Shown here: piece by piece, positions 1 to 7,632 of the stretch
Numbering within the stretch: position 1 is the first letter of the stretch
How the letters are laid out: every line of letters begins with the position of its first letter
Assembly (NCBI RefSeq): GCF_946885885.1
Contig: NZ_CAMPHN010000143.1
Span: 1-10,823, forward strand
Length of the DNA: 10,823 nucleotides
Direction: 5' to 3'
Origin: an uncultured Pseudomonas sp.
GTDB taxonomy: Bacteria > Pseudomonadota > Gammaproteobacteria > Pseudomonadales > Pseudomonadaceae
Notes under the pieces: generated by a model
What the model was told of the DNA's origin: nothing
Database searches by the model: none
The model's input: only the letters and a program-made list of their open reading frames with translations
Made by a program: the position numbers and the translations under genes

Positions 1-625
1 CCAGGCCACGGCCTGGCAGCGTTTCACCGATGACGGCCCGCTGGCCTTCCTGCCTCTGGACGGGCCGGCCGGCGAACACTGGTGCTCGATCGTCTGGTCG
101 ATTACCCCGACTGAAGCCGAGCGGGTGATGGCGCTGGACGATGGGGCGTTCTGCGCGGCATTGGGCAAGGCGTTCGAATGGCGCCTGGGCGAGGTGCTGC
201 ACGCCGACCGCCGTCTGTGCATCCCGCTGCGCCAACGGCATGCCAAGCGCTATGTGGAGGACGGGCTGGCGTTGATCGGCGATGCCGCGCACAGCATTCA
301 CCCGCTGGCCGGGCAGGGGGTGAATATGGGCTTTCTCGACGCAGCGGTATTGGCCGATGTGCTGAGCCATGCCCTGGCGCGTGGCGAGCGTCTGGCCGAT
401 GAGCGGGTGCTGAGCCGTTACGAGCGCAAGCGTATGCCGCACAACCTGGCGATGATGGCGGCGATGGAAGGCTTCGAGCGGCTGTTCCAGGCCGACCCCT
501 TGCCGGTGCGCTGGTTGCGCAACGCCGGGCTCAATTGGGTCGACGAGCTGCCGGAAGCCAAGGCGTTGTTCGTGCGCCAGGCGCTGGGGCTTTCGGGCGA
601 CCTGCCGGAGCTGGCGCGGGCCTGA
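1..625 (+). CDS. UbiH/UbiI/VisC-family FAD-dependent hydroxylase, 3' part only
   Basis: The reading frame is open from base 2 to the TGA at 623-625, giving about 207 C-terminal residues; the N-terminal dinucleotide-binding half lies outside the window. The visible part has the TAWQRF...GPLAFLPL stretch of the substrate-binding region near residues 3-19, and the second FAD-binding motif GDAAHSIHPLAGQGVNMG starting near visible residue 93. Both are hallmarks of the aromatic-ring hydroxylases of ubiquinone synthesis. Family members use FAD, NAD(P)H and O2 to hydroxylate polyprenylphenol intermediates at the inner membrane. By position it resembles the VisC/UbiI-like protein of Pseudomonas, but UbiH and UbiI cannot be told apart from the C-terminus alone, so no symbol is given. 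There is no following gene on the same strand for over 2 kb, so it probably ends its operon. Confidence 0.9.
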   Translation, partial: QATAWQRFTDDGPLAFLPLDGPAGEHWCSIVWSITPTEAERVMALDDGAFCAALGKAFEWRLGEVLHADRRLCIPLRQRHAKRYVEDGLALIGDAAHSIHPLAGQGVNMGFLDAAVLADVLSHALARGERLADERVLSRYERKRMPHNLAMMAAMEGFERLFQADPLPVRWLRNAGLNWVDELPEAKALFVRQALGLSGDLPELARA

Positions 626-776
626 CTCGGTACCGGCAGCTGGCAGGCGCTGCCGTCAGTGAGCCGATGACGAGACTTGGGCGGCCCTGTCGCTGCACCG
701 TCGCTCCTGTTGGCCCATGCTGTGCTACGGCGCAAGGGGCGGTCGGGAGACTTAGCTGTCTGTGGCCGCCGGCCGT

Positions 777-2705
777 TCAATCGTATTGGTAACCCTTGAG
801 CACGCTGCGCAACTCGTCGGCCAAGCCGCCGAGCTGCTCGGCGGCAGCGGCCGTGCGTTGAGCGTTCTGACTCGTCATCTGGGCGACGTCGGTAATGCGC
901 AGCACGTTGCCGTTCACATCCTCGGCGACCACGCTTTGCTGTTCGGAGGTGCTCGCGATCTGCACGTTCATATCGTTGATCCGGGCCACCGCCTCGGAGA
1001 TCGCATTGAGCGCCTGCGCCGCACTCTGAATCAGCTCCACGCCTTGGCGCGCGCGCGCCTGCCCGGCCCCGACGCGCTCTGCCGCCTGTCTGGCGCCGCC
1101 TTGCAGGCGCTGGATCATGCCTTGAATTTCTTCCGTGGAGGCTTGCGTGCGTGACGCGAGGGTGCGGACTTCATCGGCCACCACGGCAAAGCCCCGCCCT
1201 TGCTCGCCGGCCCGGGCCGCCTCGATCGCCGCGTTCAGCGCGAGCAGATTGGTCTGCTCGGCGATGCTGCGAATCACCACCAGGACACCGCCAATCCGCT
1301 CGCTGTCTTCGGCCAGCGTCTGCATGACGCTTGCCGCTTGCTCGATTTCCTCGGCCAGGGTGTGGATCGCCGCAACCGCGCCGTCGACTACTTGGCGGCC
1401 CTGTTCGGCTTGCGCGTCGGCGGCGCGAGTGGCTTCGGCCGCTTCGACCGCATTGCCGGCGACCTGGGCGACGGTAACGCTCATCTCGGTCATCGAGGTG
1501 GCAACCTGATCGGTGCGATTGCGCTGGTCGATAACGCCATCGACCGTTTGCGCGGTCACCCCGGATAGCTCGTCCGCCGCCTGCGACACCTGCTCGGAGG
1601 CCAGCGACACTTTGCCGATGAAATGGCGCAGGGCGGTCTGCATCTGCTCCAGAGATCCCAGTAGCTGACCCACTTCGTCGACGGTGCGAATCTGCACGCT
1701 GTTGTCCAGACGCCCTTCGGCGATGCTCTTCGCCATCTGCACGGCCTGGGCCAGCGGCTGCAGGATGAGGCGCTGCGAGAGGACGCGCAGCACCAGGACC
1801 ATGATCAGTAGAATGCCCAGTCCTATCGCGATCACCACTGTTATTTGGTTGCTCATCAAGGCGCTGACTTCCGCGTCCGGATAGGCGGCGAGAATGCTGT
1901 AACCCCAGGGATCGAACGCCGTGCGGCGTACGGTCCAGCCGGCAACTTCGCCGTCCGCAAGGGATTGCACCACCTTGGCGTCCGCATGCTTGCTGTGCAT
2001 GCGCACGCGCCCCCGGTCATCCACCAGGGCGATGAAGCCCTGATCGAGAATCCGGCTGTCATGGATGGCCGCCTCCAATACCTTGAGGTCGGCCCGATAA
2101 CCGACATACCAGATGCCGATGGTTTGCCCTTGCGCATCGCGGATAGGGGCATAGCCAGTCAGGAACGGGCTGCCGAGAATATCCACCTGGCCGTAGAAGG
2201 CTTCACCCCGGCGAATGGCGGCAATCGCCTGCCCCTGCGGGTCCAGCGATGTGCCCACGGCGCGCTGGCCGTCACGCATCACGTTGGTGGCCACGCGGAT
2301 GAATTCACCCCCCTGTTTGACGAACAAGGTCGCCGTACCGCCCGCGATCGCCGTCACGCCATCCACCAAGCCGTAATCGCCCACTTGCGATTGCGCGCCG
2401 AACAGCAGATCGGCTACCGGTCGATCGCCGAGGTCGCGTGGCGTACCCAGTGTTGCGGGCCCCAGTGCCGTGCCGCGCTCCTGCAGCAGGGTCATCGCGC
2501 CTTTGACCCGCTCTCCCATGATCACGTCGGTCACGCTGAGGATGCGCTCAGCGCTGTCCATCCAGGCGGCGGCCTCGGCATCCACATCGGCGCGAATCGC
2601 CCGGCTTTCCCAAACCCCGGTGAGAATCACGACGATCGAGGTCGCGAGCACCAGAACGATGGAGATGGCGAGTGTCAGCTTGGCTTTCAGGCTGTGCTTG
2701 AACAT
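777..2705 (-). CDS. Methyl-accepting chemotaxis protein with periplasmic Cache-type sensor
   Basis: This is a 642-residue transmembrane chemoreceptor. TM1 lies at about 11-30 and is followed by a large periplasmic domain (about 31-286). That domain carries Cache-like features, such as the GTSLDPQG and [19 protein letters not shown] stretches around 151-188 and a second module near 222-275. TM2 is at about 287-307, then HAMP (about 308-362) and the cytoplasmic signalling hairpin. The hairpin tip (about 481-513) matches the invariant family sequence from [20 protein letters not shown] through [13 protein letters not shown], the contact site for CheA and CheW. There is no NWETF-type pentapeptide at the C-terminus (it ends GYQYD), so tethering of CheR/CheB is not expected. 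The frame stays open to 2816, but the Met at 2705 is preferred: it starts a basic [10 protein letters not shown] followed directly by TM1, with an AAGGA upstream. The family resemblance is to Cache_3-Cache_2 receptors; the ligand is unknown. Confidence 0.95.
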   Translation of the reverse strand: MFKHSLKAKLTLAISIVLVLATSIVVILTGVWESRAIRADVDAEAAAWMDSAERILSVTDVIMGERVKGAMTLLQERGTALGPATLGTPRDLGDRPVADLLFGAQSQVGDYGLVDGVTAIAGGTATLFVKQGGEFIRVATNVMRDGQRAVGTSLDPQGQAIAAIRRGEAFYGQVDILGSPFLTGYAPIRDAQGQTIGIWYVGYRADLKVLEAAIHDSRILDQGFIALVDDRGRVRMHSKHADAKVVQSLADGEVAGWTVRRTAFDPWGYSILAAYPDAEVSALMSNQITVVIAIGLGILLIMVLVLRVLSQRLILQPLAQAVQMAKSIAEGRLDNSVQIRTVDEVGQLLGSLEQMQTALRHFIGKVSLASEQVSQAADELSGVTAQTVDGVIDQRNRTDQVATSMTEMSVTVAQVAGNAVEAAEATRAADAQAEQGRQVVDGAVAAIHTLAEEIEQAASVMQTLAEDSERIGGVLVVIRSIAEQTNLLALNAAIEAARAGEQGRGFAVVADEVRTLASRTQASTEEIQGMIQRLQGGARQAAERVGAGQARARQGVELIQSAAQALNAISEAVARINDMNVQIASTSEQQSVVAEDVNGNVLRITDVAQMTSQNAQRTAAAAEQLGGLADELRSVLKGYQYD

Positions 2706-2774
2706 GTAAAAAAGTTTTCCTTGTTCCTGGCTTCTCGGTATCCGGCAAGGGGGGGCTGTCCGGCCGCTACCCTT

Positions 2775-2803
2775 GTTTCGGTCGAGCGGGGTCTGAACTT
2801 TAG
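2775..2803 (-). promoter_or_regulatory. Possible FliA (sigma-28) promoter for the chemoreceptor gene
   Basis: On the minus strand CTAAAGTTC (2803-2795) resembles the sigma-28 -35 element TAAAGTTT. After TAAA and 16 bases comes ACCGAAAC (2782-2775), matching the -10 consensus GCCGATAA at five of eight positions. The usual spacing after TAAA is 15, so this is one base long. It lies about 70 bases before the chemoreceptor start, and chemotaxis genes are commonly FliA-dependent, so the position is sensible. The match itself is only partial. Confidence 0.3.
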
Positions 2804-2920
2804 CGGGTCGTTGCATGTGGCCAGGAGAAATAGCCGAAACGCGAACCGGGTCGATCTCTCAGCAGCTCTCGACTATGGCTGATCTGGATCAAGGCAATTG
2901 CACTATATCCAGAAGAGTGG

Positions 2921-2949
2921 TTGAGAAGCTAAATGCTATTCACTACTAT
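2921..2949 (+). promoter_or_regulatory. Candidate sigma-70 promoter of the iron-binding protein gene
   Basis: TTGAGA at 2921-2926 matches the -35 consensus at five of six positions. A 17-base spacer separates it from TACTAT at 2944-2949 (four of six to TATAAT). It lies in an AT-rich stretch and would give a start site near 2956, leaving a leader of about 30 bases with the strong AGGAGG at 2974-2979. Confidence 0.5.
2929..2947 (+). promoter_or_regulatory. Weak Fur-box-like sequence overlapping the promoter
   Basis: Aligned by eye to the 19-bp Fur consensus GATAATGATAATCATTATC, this stretch agrees at 11 of 19 positions, best in its core ATGCTATTCACTAC (2933-2946). It covers the spacer and part of the -10 of the candidate promoter, where a repressor would block polymerase. 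A match of this size is marginal, and the call rests mainly on position before a ferric iron uptake gene. Confidence 0.25.
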
Positions 2950-2987
2950 TTGCCGTCTCAGCTAGTCTACTTCAGGAGGCAGTCCCC

Positions 2988-3989
2988 ATGCAGCTCAGCA
3001 AGCGTTTGTTCGCCGCACTCACCCTCACAGCGCTGGCCAGCGCCGTACAGGCCGCCGATGAAGTGGTGGTTTATTCCGCGCGCATCGACGAGCTGATCAA
3101 GCCGGTTTTCGATGCCTACACCGCCAAGACCGGTGTGCCGGTGAAGTTCATCACCGATAAGGAAGCGCCGCTGTTGGCCCGCCTGAAAGCCGAAGGCGCC
3201 AATACCCCGGCCGATATGCTGATCACCGTGGACGCCGGCAACCTCTGGCAAGCCGAACAGGAAGGCGTGCTGAAAGCGCTGAAGTCGGATGTCATCGCTG
3301 AAAACATTCCGCCGCAGTACCGCTCCAGCACCGGTAGCTGGACCGGCCTGTCGCTGCGTGCGCGGACCATCGTCTACTCCCCCGAGCGGGTCAAGGCCGG
3401 CGAGTTGAGCACTTACGAAGCCCTGGCCGACAAGAACTGGGAAGGCCGTCTGTGCCTGCGTACAAGCAAGAAGGTCTACAACCAGTCGCTGACCGCCACC
3501 CTGATCGAAACCCATGGCGCCGAGAAAACCGAAGCCATTATCAAGGGGTGGGTGAACAACCTGGCCACCGATGTATTCCCGGACGATACCGCGCTGATCC
3601 AGGCCGTCGACGCCGGCCAGTGCGACGTCGGCATCGTCAACACTTACTACTTCGGTCGTCTGCACAAGCAGCAGCCGGACCTGAAAGCCAAGCTGTTCTG
3701 GCCAAACCAGTCCGACCGCGGCGTGCACGTCAACCTCTCCGGCGCCGGCGTCACTCAGCATGCCCCGCATGCCGAAGCGGCGCAGAAACTGCTGGAGTGG
3801 ATGACCACCGAAGAAGCCCAAGGCCTGTTCGCCAGCCTCAACCAGGAGTTCCCGGCCAACCCGAAAATCGCTCCTTCCGAGGAAGTGGCTGCCTGGGGTA
3901 GCTTCAAGGCCGACAGCATCCCGCTGGAAGTGGCCGGCAAGCGTCAGGCCGAAGCAACCATGTTGATGGACCGCATGGGCTGGAACTAA
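2988..3989 (+). CDS. fbpA: Periplasmic Fe(III)-binding protein of an ABC transporter (FbpA/HitA type)
   Basis: This is a 333-residue exported solute-binding protein. It opens with a classic signal peptide (KR at 5-6, hydrophobic core 8-20, likely cleavage after AVQA at residue 22), so it acts in the periplasm. The mature protein starts DEVVVYSAR, as FbpA/FutA-type ferric binding proteins do. It contains NTYYFGRL with the adjacent tyrosines Y220-Y221 that ligate Fe(III) in this family. Further candidates are Y29 and Y164 (KKVYNQS). Cys156 and Cys212 are the only cysteines and may form a disulfide. Start choice is firm: AGGAGG sits eight bases before the ATG. It is expected to deliver iron to a cytoplasmic-membrane permease, most simply the FbpB-type gene at 5864-7480, though two leftward genes lie between. 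A terminator follows directly. fbpA is used as a family name; hitA is an equivalent. Confidence 0.93.
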   Translation: MQLSKRLFAALTLTALASAVQAADEVVVYSARIDELIKPVFDAYTAKTGVPVKFITDKEAPLLARLKAEGANTPADMLITVDAGNLWQAEQEGVLKALKSDVIAENIPPQYRSSTGSWTGLSLRARTIVYSPERVKAGELSTYEALADKNWEGRLCLRTSKKVYNQSLTATLIETHGAEKTEAIIKGWVNNLATDVFPDDTALIQAVDAGQCDVGIVNTYYFGRLHKQQPDLKAKLFWPNQSDRGVHVNLSGAGVTQHAPHAEAAQKLLEWMTTEEAQGLFASLNQEFPANPKIAPSEEVAAWGSFKADSIPLEVAGKRQAEATMLMDRMGWN

Positions 3990-4013
3990 ACTCCAGAACC
4001 AATGCAGCTCTGA

Positions 4014-4045
4014 AAACGCCCCGCCCCGCCTCGTGCGGGGCGTTT
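4014..4045. terminator. Rho-independent terminator between convergent genes
   Basis: AAACGCCCCGC (4014-4024) pairs perfectly with GCGGGGCGTTT (4035-4045) around a 10-base loop. The stem carries eight G-C or C-G pairs followed by three A-T pairs, so an A/T edge flanks both sides and it could work in both directions. It lies 25 bases after the iron-binding protein gene and four bases beyond the stop of the leftward channel gene. Confidence 0.85.
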
Positions 4046-4048
4046 GCG

Positions 4049-4486
4049 TTAGGGCTGCTGCTGGCGCAGGTTGTGTTTGAGCACGTCGCTCACCGCGGCG
4101 GTCATCACCGCCGTCGAGACGCCGAACATGAGGATGCCGTTGGCCGCTTCCAGGGCGCTGAGCAGGCGCCAGTTCGCGGAGAGCACCAGGTCGCCGTAAC
4201 CGAGGGTGGCAAAGGTCACCCCGGAGAAATACAGGGCCGTGGTAAAGCTGTCGAACTCACCCAGCAGCATGAACACCGCCGCCCACAGGGCCATCTGCAG
4301 GCTATTGCCGAGTATCAGCAGTAGCATCATCGCCAATAGCAGCAGGATGTCCGGCATGATCGCGGTCGAGGCCTGGGTGTAAGGGCGAAAACGCACGTAG
4401 GTACGCAGGCAAAAAGTGACAGACGCTGCCTGTAGTCCCAGGCAGAGAAGGATGACCGGCAGGCCGGTGAGCAGGTTGATCAGCAT
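4049..4486 (-). CDS. Small K+ channel-like membrane protein (ion channel family 2)
   Basis: This 145-residue integral membrane protein has a K+ channel pore signature. Hydrophobic segments lie at about 2-26, 44-62, 63-76 and 108-131. The stretch FSGVTFATLGYGDL (87-100) contains a TLGYGD selectivity filter at 94-99, preceded by a short pore helix and followed by the inner helix. Most channels have TVGYGD, and Leu at the second position is a conservative change. No RCK or cyclic-nucleotide domain follows; the C-terminus is a short polar tail ending RQQQP. Such short proteins are usually annotated as two-pore-type or potassium channel family proteins, and would act as tetramers in the inner membrane. 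The start at 4486 has only a weak purine stretch (AGAGAAG) upstream. It lies 98 bp downstream of the AI-2E family gene on the same strand and may be cotranscribed with it. Ion selectivity is inferred, not shown. Confidence 0.85.
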   Translation of the reverse strand: MLINLLTGLPVILLCLGLQAASVTFCLRTYVRFRPYTQASTAIMPDILLLLAMMLLLILGNSLQMALWAAVFMLLGEFDSFTTALYFSGVTFATLGYGDLVLSANWRLLSALEAANGILMFGVSTAVMTAAVSDVLKHNLRQQQP

Positions 4487-4584
4487 GAGCGAGGCTTCTC
4501 TGGATGGAAGGCAAAGGTCTGGGCCACGCCATGGCCATTGGCGCCGTCGAGCACTGACTGGCAGCCACGCGGTTAGCAGGTCTG

Positions 4585-5670
4585 TTAGCTGGGTGGCTGT
4601 TCAGTCTCGGCCTCCGGGGCGTCTGTGACCCACTGCCAGAACAGCTGGTAACCGACCGCCAGCATCACCGGGCCGATAAACAGGCCGATGATGCCGCTGG
4701 TGACCATGCCGCCGAGGGCGCCGATCAGGATCACCGGCATCGGCACCGCTACGCCGCGCGCGAGCAGCAGCGGTTTGAGCACGTTGTCGGCCAGGCCGGC
4801 GATGAAGCTGTAGATGGCGAAGATAACGGTTGCCGTGTTGACGCCTGTGGTGGCGAAGACGAAGGCGATCACCGGGAGGGTGATCAGGGTGGCGGGTAAC
4901 TGCATGATGCCCAGCAGCAGTACCGCCAAGGCCAGCAGGCCGGCACCGGGAACACCCATGATGACGAAGCCGCCACCCACCAGGAGCATCTGGATAAAGG
5001 CGATGCCGACCACGCCCTGGGCCACGGCGCGAATGGTGGTGGTGCAGAGTGAGGCGATCTGTGGGCCGCGCTCCGGGCTGGAAATACGCGAGGCGATCTG
5101 CTGGGCGCTGCGGCTGCCATTGTCGCCATAGGCCATGAAGATGCCGGCGATAATCAGGGCGACGATGAACATCAGAAAGTCGAGGCCGATCCCGGCCAAT
5201 TTGCCCAGTACCGCCAGGCCCATGGTTTTGAGTTGCGGTGCCGCTTGCTGCAACAGGCCGGTGAGGTCGGTGGCGGCCTGCAGCCAGAAGGCGTGCAGAC
5301 TGTTGCCCACCAGCGGCCAATTGGCCACCGCGTCGGACGGCGGCGGAATGTGGAAGTCGCCGCTTTTCACCACGGCGATGCTCTGTTCGATGGAGTGGGC
5401 CAGCGAGTCCCCGAGCAGGTAGGCCGGTATCAGCAGGAGGATGATGGCGATCAGCACTTGCAGGCTGGCTGCCCGTGCATCGCTACGGCCTAGCGCGGCC
5501 TTGAGCTTGCGGTGCAGCGGATAGAGGGTAATGGCGAGAATCACCGACCAGAGCATCAGGTCGAGGAAGGGGTGGAAAATTTGATAGCAGCTGATCGCCA
5601 GGATGGTGATCAGGCCAGCGCGAATCAGTACGTCCAGCAGGCCGTCGTACGGCGTGTCCTTGGGCAGCAT
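4585..5670 (-). CDS. AI-2E/PerM-family membrane transporter (YdiK-like)
   Basis: This is a 361-residue polytopic inner-membrane protein of the AI-2E transporter family (PerM, YdiK, TqsA). Visible family marks are an N-terminal hydrophobic pair (about 16-52), a third segment at 70-88, a soluble loop to about 150, and a C-terminal membrane block. That block contains ADNVLKPLLLARG (293-306) and GGMVTSGIIGLFIGPVMLAV (320-339), the typical conserved GxxGLFIGP ending. Members are proposed to export small molecules such as autoinducer-2 or to move ions. The true substrate is not predictable, and the family name should not be read as evidence for quorum sensing. A GTG at 5712 would add 14 residues, but the ATG at 5670 has GAGGAG seven bases upstream and is preferred. 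It is divergent from the iron permease gene (193 bp apart). Confidence 0.92.
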   Translation of the reverse strand: MLPKDTPYDGLLDVLIRAGLITILAISCYQIFHPFLDLMLWSVILAITLYPLHRKLKAALGRSDARAASLQVLIAIILLLIPAYLLGDSLAHSIEQSIAVVKSGDFHIPPPSDAVANWPLVGNSLHAFWLQAATDLTGLLQQAAPQLKTMGLAVLGKLAGIGLDFLMFIVALIIAGIFMAYGDNGSRSAQQIASRISSPERGPQIASLCTTTIRAVAQGVVGIAFIQMLLVGGGFVIMGVPGAGLLALAVLLLGIMQLPATLITLPVIAFVFATTGVNTATVIFAIYSFIAGLADNVLKPLLLARGVAVPMPVILIGALGGMVTSGIIGLFIGPVMLAVGYQLFWQWVTDAPEAETEQPPS

Positions 5671-5815
5671 CGGGTTGCTCCTCGCGGGTAGTATTAACGA
5701 TACGCTGAGCACGGTTCTGTCCTGAGTTCAGATGAGCGCAGCTCAACGCGTTGGCCGAGCAGGGGCGGTGCCCAGGCGCGACATGCGCAATGGGTCACGG
5801 TCCGCCAGTCCCGGT

Positions 5816-5828
5816 TATACTGCGCGCC
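5816..5828 (+). promoter_or_regulatory. Candidate -10 box with GC-rich discriminator before the iron permease gene
   Basis: TATACT (5816-5821) is a good -10 hexamer and is followed at once by GCGCGCC. The region 17 bases upstream (GGGTCA, 5793-5798) is a poor -35, so the promoter would need an activator or another feature. The same arrangement occurs before gcvT. The start site would be near 5828, leaving a leader of about 35 bases. Confidence 0.4.
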
Positions 5829-5863
5829 GTTTGGCTATGAAGCTGATTTTTCGAGGAAGTTGC

Positions 5864-7480
5864 ATGGCTCATCGTGCTCAGCGTCGCTGGTATCCCCTGG
5901 TGTTCGGCATTGCCGCTTTGGTGCTGCTGCCGCTGAGCGTGCTGTTGCTCAGTTGGCAACAGGTGGATGGCGAGATCTGGGCGCACCTGTGGGCCACGCA
6001 GATGCCGCGTCTGCTGGGCAACACCCTGCTGCTGGTGACCGGTGTCGGCTTCGGCGTGACGCTGCTGGGAGTCAGCCTGGCCTGGTTGACCAGCCTCTGC
6101 GAGTTCCCCGGGCGGCGCTGGCTGGACTGGGCGCTGATGTTGCCTTTCGCGATTCCCGCCTATGTCCTGGCCTTCGTTTTCGTCGGCCTGCTGGATTTCG
6201 CCGGGCCTCTGCAAAGCCTGTTGCGCGACTGGTTCGGCGCCGGCTTGCGCTTACCACCCGTGCGTTCAACCGGCGGTGTGATCGTGGTGTTGGTGCTGGT
6301 GTTCTACCCCTACGTTTACCTGCTTGCGCGTAATGCCTTTCTGGCCCAGGGCAAGGGCCTGATGGAGGCCGCGCGAGTGCTCGGGCTGAACCCGTGGCAA
6401 GCCTTCTGGCGAGTCGCTTTGCCAATGGCGCGCCCGGCCATCGGTGCCGGGCTGGCCTTGGCGATCATGGAAACCCTGGCCGATTTCGGTGCGGTCTCGG
6501 TGTTCAACTTCGATACCTTCACCACCGCGATCTACAAGACCTGGTATTCCTTCTACAGCCTGACCAGTGCGACCCAATTGGCCAGCCTGTTGTTGCTCGC
6601 GGTGATGCTGGTGCTCTATGGCGAGCGACGCGCCCGCGGTGCGGTGCGCCCGGTCAGCGAGCGACCGCGCGGTAAGGCGCTGTATCACCTGCATGGCGCT
6701 CGGGCGCTGGCGGCCAGCGCCTGGTGCGGCCTGGTGTTCGCCTGCGGTTTCGTGATCCCGGTCCTGCAGTTGCTGGTGTGGTTCTGGCAGCGCGGGCGTT
6801 TCGACCTCGACGAGCGCTACGCCGCGCTGATCCTGCATACCCTCTACCTCGGCGGCATGGCCGCGCTGATCACGGTCAGCGTGGCCTTGCTGCTGGCATT
6901 CGCCCGACGCTTGGCGCCGACCCGGCTGATGCACGGCACCGTCGGGGTGGCCAACCTCGGCTATGCATTGCCGGGTTCGATGCTGGCGGTGGCGATCATG
7001 TTGGCGTTCAGCTACCTGGACCGCGAACTGGTGATTCCGCTGTCCGCCTGGCTCGGCGGCGCCGGCAAACCGCTGCTGCTCGGTAGCCTGTCGGCGTTGC
7101 TGCTGGCCTATCTGATCCGTTTCATGGCGGTGGCCTACGGGCCGCTGGAAAATAGCCTGGCGCGGATTCGCCCATCCTTGCCGGAGGCGTCGCGCAGCCT
7201 CGGAGTGGGCGGTGTCGGATTGTTCTTCGGGGTATATCTGCCGCTGCTGGTACCGGGCGTGTTGTCGGCGGCGTTGTTGGTCTTCGTCGATGTACTCAAG
7301 GAAATGCCGGCGACCTTGTTGATGCGCCCCTTCGGCTGGGACACCCTGTCGGTACGGGTATTCGAGATGACCAGCGAGGGCGAGTGGGCGCGCGCCGCGT
7401 TGCCGGCCTTGACGCTGGTGGCGGTCGGGCTGGCGCCGGTGATATTGCTGATCCGCCGTTCGGCACGGCGGGTCGGGTAG
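5864..7480 (+). CDS. fbpB: Fe(III) ABC transporter permease (FbpB/HitB type, two fused permease domains)
   Basis: This 538-residue inner-membrane permease is built as two tandem BPD-type membrane domains, the layout of FbpB/HitB iron permeases, so one chain forms the whole channel. Each half has an EAA-type loop that docks the ATPase: [20 protein letters not shown] (167-186) and [20 protein letters not shown] (440-459). Membrane segments are visible at about 12-31, 53-76, 90-111, 136-156, 191-213 and 237-252, then at about 285-308, 326-346, 365-384, 403-424, 456-478 and 512-531. The frame opens at 5732, but the ATG at 5864 has GAGGAA five bases upstream and begins a basic N-terminus followed by TM1. 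No nucleotide-binding subunit gene adjoins it, so the ATPase must come from elsewhere. Its likely partner is the binding protein at 2988-3989. Confidence 0.92.
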   Translation: MAHRAQRRWYPLVFGIAALVLLPLSVLLLSWQQVDGEIWAHLWATQMPRLLGNTLLLVTGVGFGVTLLGVSLAWLTSLCEFPGRRWLDWALMLPFAIPAYVLAFVFVGLLDFAGPLQSLLRDWFGAGLRLPPVRSTGGVIVVLVLVFYPYVYLLARNAFLAQGKGLMEAARVLGLNPWQAFWRVALPMARPAIGAGLALAIMETLADFGAVSVFNFDTFTTAIYKTWYSFYSLTSATQLASLLLLAVMLVLYGERRARGAVRPVSERPRGKALYHLHGARALAASAWCGLVFACGFVIPVLQLLVWFWQRGRFDLDERYAALILHTLYLGGMAALITVSVALLLAFARRLAPTRLMHGTVGVANLGYALPGSMLAVAIMLAFSYLDRELVIPLSAWLGGAGKPLLLGSLSALLLAYLIRFMAVAYGPLENSLARIRPSLPEASRSLGVGGVGLFFGVYLPLLVPGVLSAALLVFVDVLKEMPATLLMRPFGWDTLSVRVFEMTSEGEWARAALPALTLVAVGLAPVILLIRRSARRVG

Positions 7481-7498
7481 AGAAGGCGTATAGCCAAG

Positions 7499-7534
7499 AT
7501 GACCCGTCCCGGTGTTGCGGCTACAATGCGCGCC
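7499..7534 (+). promoter_or_regulatory. Candidate gcvT promoter with GC-rich discriminator
   Basis: ATGACC (7499-7504, four of six to TTGACA), a 17-base spacer and TACAAT (7522-7527, five of six to TATAAT) form a plausible sigma-70 promoter. The -10 is followed by GCGCGCC (7528-7534). The start site would be near 7534, giving a leader of about 100 bases in which I do not recognise a glycine riboswitch. Confidence 0.5.
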
Positions 7535-7632
7535 ATTCGCAGTGGCCCGTCATCTCGATAGCCCGTGCCCGTATCCGTCGTCAGGGTTCGGCCGGGTTGC
7601 CGCTGCACTGCCCAGCCCGCAAGGAGACACCC

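Larger units (their letters stand above)
2706..2987. other. Divergent intergenic control region
   Basis: This 282-bp gap separates the leftward chemoreceptor gene from the rightward iron-binding protein gene. The right third (about 2870-2970) is visibly richer in A and T than the flanking coding DNA and holds the candidate promoter for the iron gene. The left part holds a possible FliA-type promoter for the chemoreceptor and a run of seven G at about 2750-2757. I see no convincing gene in it. Confidence 0.7.

Noticed and set aside
739..769. Stem-loop as terminator between the hydroxylase and chemoreceptor genes
   Set aside because: GCGG/CCGC and AGAC/GTCT can pair, but the stem is interrupted by mismatches and there is no T-run on either side, so I did not list it.
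2706..2816. N-terminal extension of the chemoreceptor to 2816
   Set aside because: The extra 37 residues are polar and unlike any receptor N-terminus, while the internal Met at 2705 leads straight into TM1.
1845..2882. 345-codon open frame on the plus strand opposite the chemoreceptor
   Set aside because: It is antisense to a clear chemoreceptor, has no ribosome site and no recognisable domain; it is a composition shadow.
2967..3821. 284-codon open frame on the minus strand opposite the iron-binding protein gene
   Set aside because: It mirrors a well-supported gene with signal peptide and iron ligands, and its own translation is low-complexity Gly/Val/Gln-rich without motifs.
4585..5670. 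Quorum-sensing system based on the AI-2E family gene
   Set aside because: The family name reflects one member; no luxS, lsr or sensor gene is nearby, so an autoinducer role is not supported.
7528..7632. Possible glycine riboswitch in the gcvT leader
   Set aside because: Glycine riboswitches are known before gcv genes, but I could not find the conserved aptamer core or tandem repeats in these roughly 100 bases. A covariance-model scan would settle it.
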